From Diploscapter coronatus (taxonomy: Eukaryota; Nematoda; Chromadorea; Rhabditida; Rhabditidae): DNA of 64,000 bases. This document shows, piece after piece, positions 61,156 to 64,000 of this stretch. The stretch lies in contig OZ038422.1 in assembly GCA_964036155.1 (NCBI GenBank), positions 39,207,201 to 39,271,200 of the forward strand, in the 5' to 3' direction. Numbering within the stretch: position 1 is the first letter of the stretch; each line of letters opens with the position of its first letter. The position numbers and the translations under genes are program-made. The notes under the pieces were generated by a model that saw only the letters and a list, made by a program, of their open reading frames with translations, did no database searches and was not told the origin of the DNA.

Positions 61156-62261
61156 GGATTTATTAATCATGAACAATATTTGAAAACTATACTTAGATAT
61201 GATATTTAGAAAAAAATATTTGAAGATAATTGAACAAAAGGGGTCCGGTTTTGGTACACCTTTTGTGGGTAGTGGCTGTTAATTAGTTATAACAAACAAT
61301 TCACTAAACAGATTTAACACAAATAAAGGGGACAGCCGCTGGGTTCACGGCTTGTTCTTCAACACAAATCTAAAGGGGCGGGGAAAGCCATGAGGAGGGG
61401 ATAGAGCCAGAGAAAGAGAAGATCGCCCAGAAGATAACTAAAGGAAAATATATAATAAAGTGATGCCATTGAACAGAAAGGTTTTTCCCTTTCTGTGGTT
61501 AGGTTGTTAGTCTAAGCTGGGTTTCAGAGACAAATTTACAATGAACAGTAAACTTATCAGCACAATTTATTCTTTAAACACAAAACACAGCCGCACAATG
61601 CGGATGGTCAAAGACACAAGAAAGACAGGGGGGTGAAGGGCGGGAAAAGAAGGCTACTAGAGATCGCTAGAGAAAGAGAAAGGGTGCATTTCTGCACAGC
61701 CAGAGTCCTCTTATAGGAACGTCGGCAGATCGATGATAGGTTTCTTTCATCTCCCGCGATTGATATTGAGCGGATAAAATCCAGCAGGAACTCGAGCTCC
61801 CTGCAAATAGCAAGATATTTTTATCACCTTGAGCTCTAGTTAATTGCTATTGTTATCAATTTTTAGAAATCATAATTAGGATAAATGGCGAAACAATGGT
61901 CGTAAAATCATATTTTTCACATAAAGTTCGATTTATTATTCACACACAACATTCAAGATCGACACCAGTATCTAGTGAAAAATCTATCAATTATGAGGGA
62001 TTGATTGTAAGAAAGTCGACTTTTATACAATAGCGGCCGAAAGTTTGGAAGCAAGCTGAAAACTTGAATGTTCAGCTTGGTGACTTTTGCCAACCAATTT
62101 AGATGAAATTTGGCACTTGATAATTTGGTGTCCTACATAAATGCGCTATTTCGTTAGAATTGGTTCACAAATTGTGTGTAAGTCAAATATTAATCATTTC
62201 GAATTAATTTAAGTGAATTTCTTATTTGAAATACTTGCTGATTTTTTGTCGTCTTCTTACT
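61156..62261. other. Probable retroelement-derived non-coding DNA
   Basis: No ORF. Two similar blocks (about 61310-61400 and 61570-61680: aacacaaa, acagccgc, gggaaa) and a minus-strand CTATAAGAGGAC TATA-like box near 61715 suggest an LTR in reverse orientation, but ends were not found. Confidence 0.35.
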
Positions 62262-62390
62262 AATAAATTTTAAAAATTTCTAGTCAACAAAATATGTTAA
62301 TTCAGCTCGAATATATGACGATTTAGACGTCAAAGTTTGTCCAATTTAGGTGGACATTATTTGCGATACAATATCTGAAATTCAAATTTT
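62262..62390 (-). repeat. Leader-like dispersed repeat, copy 3 (inverted)
   Basis: Reverse complement resembles 59694-59820 (gacgtctaaatcgtcatata; attaacatattttg). Similarity extends a further 30-40 bp beyond the core. Confidence 0.75.
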
Positions 62391-63536
62391 AAGCTGAAAA
62401 ATCGATTTGAGAATAAAAAAGATGGAATGGTTTTGCTCTGAGATTTGTTTAGATGAAATGGTTGCAAAATGGAAAAGTCAGAAAGAATGACCTTCACAAG
62501 ATCGAGAAAAACGAAAACATTCAAATGGCAAAAAGTAACGCAGCTAGGCGATGCTTGAAAAGACAAGATTTGAAATAGCAATGAATCGCAATTTTTCTCT
62601 CAAATTTGATAAATATGACAATTTGAGGAGAAATTAATATTGAAAAAGTAAACGGAATTTTCCCTTTTAAAATAATGATGTAGAAGTGGAAGTAACCCTA
62701 TTCAAATGACATATCAAGTTGAGATTCAGTGTCGGAAATATACGGCTTGAAGCTAAAAATTAAGTGAGGAAGAAAGAAAATGACTAGTTTGGCAAATGGG
62801 TCTTTGGGCCATTTACTCGATACTGTGAAAATGATCTTGTTTGAATAGATTTACGATTTTCTTCTGCAAACTGTGGTAATTGTCGATAATTTAGCAGATA
62901 ATTTGGACATAATTACATGCAGAATTTTTAGTTTTATGCTATTTCATTTTCTTTCTCGTTTTTTCGTAGTTTGATCTATTTTCTCGGAAAAATTAACGGA
63001 AAAATCATGAGATAAAACAACTAAAATCTTTTAATTTTGGATATTATTTTTTTTTCGTTTTTTTTCTTGCAAAAATGTTATTTTATTTTATTTCTCTTTC
63101 CCAAAAGCTAAAGTGCATCATGGACAGTCTATTAGTGCCACGTTTCCTTTCCGGGGACTATTTCTACACATCCATTTAAGGACTCGAATTTGGAATAATA
63201 TTCGAAAATTATGAAGCTTAAAAAATCATTCACGGTCCCTAAAATGCGAAGGTGGCTTGAGCCTTTGTATTTTCGGAGGGCGGGGCGGAATTTTGGCACG
63301 GAAAACTGCAATTCGCAGGCAGTGAAAACGATCGAATGCTTCTTAGGTTTTTCAAACTTTTGAAATTATTTTGGGTTTTTTTTTTTTTTTTTTTAAACTT
63401 TCTTTACTTCAAGTTTCAATTTAAAATTAAAATTAATTTGATGTTCTTATTTGTCTGAAATCCTAAATTTTTGCTCGAAATTTTCTTTATCGAAAAATGA
63501 AAACCCAAGCTGATAAAAGTTTCCGAAATTTCAGAA
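62391..63536. repeat. Non-coding; includes relative of the 50.9-kb foldback centre
   Basis: Positions 62876-62945 (tagcagataattt, acataattaca) match, inverted, the centre of the foldback at about 51205-51260. A poly-T run is at about 63376-63395. No gene. Confidence 0.5.
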
Positions 63537-64000
63537 ATGAGCCGAATGAAAAGGAAAAGAAAAACGGAGGAGGAACGGGGCGAAAAGCGCAAGAGACAGG
63601 TCGAAGGGGATATGCAGCAGATGGAAATGGAGGTTGGACTCCAGGACGTCGAAAAGAAGCAGGAATCTGACCCTTTCGACGAGGTCATCGATCCGGAATT
63701 CGAGGAGATAGGTAAATTTCTGAAATAATATTTTTTGAAAAAAAAACTTTTGATCCAAGATTTTTCCGAATTTCTGAATGAAGTTTGTCAAATACCAAGA
63801 TTTCTAACGGATACTTTGAATGGTGGATAAATCTTGAAAAAGAATCTTCTGAAAATAAAAATTCAGACGAAAAATCCATCAAATCCCGAAAAATGCTCGC
63901 TCTCGACCTGTCGATCGCCATTCGTTCGAAATGTTTCGCCACTGTTGAGGTAAAAAAAAAACTTTTATTAAAAATTCGCTATTTCTAACTTTCAAAAATA
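63537..64000 (+). CDS. Start of an uncharacterised gene, truncated by window end
   Basis: Exon 1 is 63537-63711: MSRMKRKRKTEEERGEKRKR, then a Gln/Met-rich and acidic stretch ending DPEFEEI. The 155-nt intron ends in TTCAG, and exon 2 is 63867-63949 (KSRKMLALDLSIAIRSKCF), in frame, followed by a GTAAAA donor. The basic start could be a nuclear localisation signal. The exon 2 style (LALDLSIAIRSKCFATVE) does not identify a family. Confidence 0.5.

Overview
The window looks like nuclear DNA of a nematode. It is AT-rich. Its genes are broken by many very short introns (mostly 40-60 nt, some only 23 nt) that end in TTTCAG or AATTTAG. It carries two seven-transmembrane chemoreceptor-type genes of nematode style, several F-box genes, and a dense load of eukaryotic transposons. 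I cannot name the species. Gene models below were built by hand from splice signals and reading frame, so exon edges may be off by a few bases.

Region by region: 0-11.3 kb is a minus-strand cluster of F-box/kelch genes in tandem (A 313-1553, B 2877-4160, D 9988-11262). A chimeric gene sits between them (5475-8348), in which a complete Hsp70 ATPase domain replaces the F-box in front of kelch repeats. A 1328-bp tract is repeated without any difference that I see. 11.3-16 kb holds an intron-containing tRNA-Met, a partial copy of it, telomere-like repeats, a minisatellite and MITE-like repeats. 16.1-19.8 kb is a nine-exon F-box gene. 21.7-23.8 kb has a repeat-derived leader followed by a zinc-finger gene. 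24.9-25.3 kb is a tiny gene copied from the tail exon of the Hsp70 chimera. 26.3-30.0 kb is a minus-strand gene with an acidic tail. 31-38 kb contains hAT-like elements with 8-bp target duplications (one with a Tc1/mariner-like element nested inside), a fifth kelch unit (32619-33875) and an RTE-type LINE flanked by a 17-bp target duplication. 38-45.4 kb is repeats, including a near-perfect 62-bp palindrome and a 2-kb foldback. 45.6-50.7 kb is a seven-exon gene for a roughly 1458-residue mosaic protein: ubiquitin-like regions, a stonustoxin-family (SNTX) core, a Cys-rich knuckle and a P-loop GTPase. 50.9-52.9 kb holds two inverted-repeat elements. 53.5-58.3 kb has two convergent serpentine receptors. 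58.5-61 kb is a decayed LTR retroelement. The start of a further gene runs off the right edge.

No operon logic is evident. The main themes are birth, exchange and fusion of ubiquitin-ligase adaptor genes (F-box/kelch), and heavy remodelling by mobile DNA. The two best candidates for undescribed biology are the Hsp70 ATPase-kelch chimera and the SNTX-GTPase mosaic protein.
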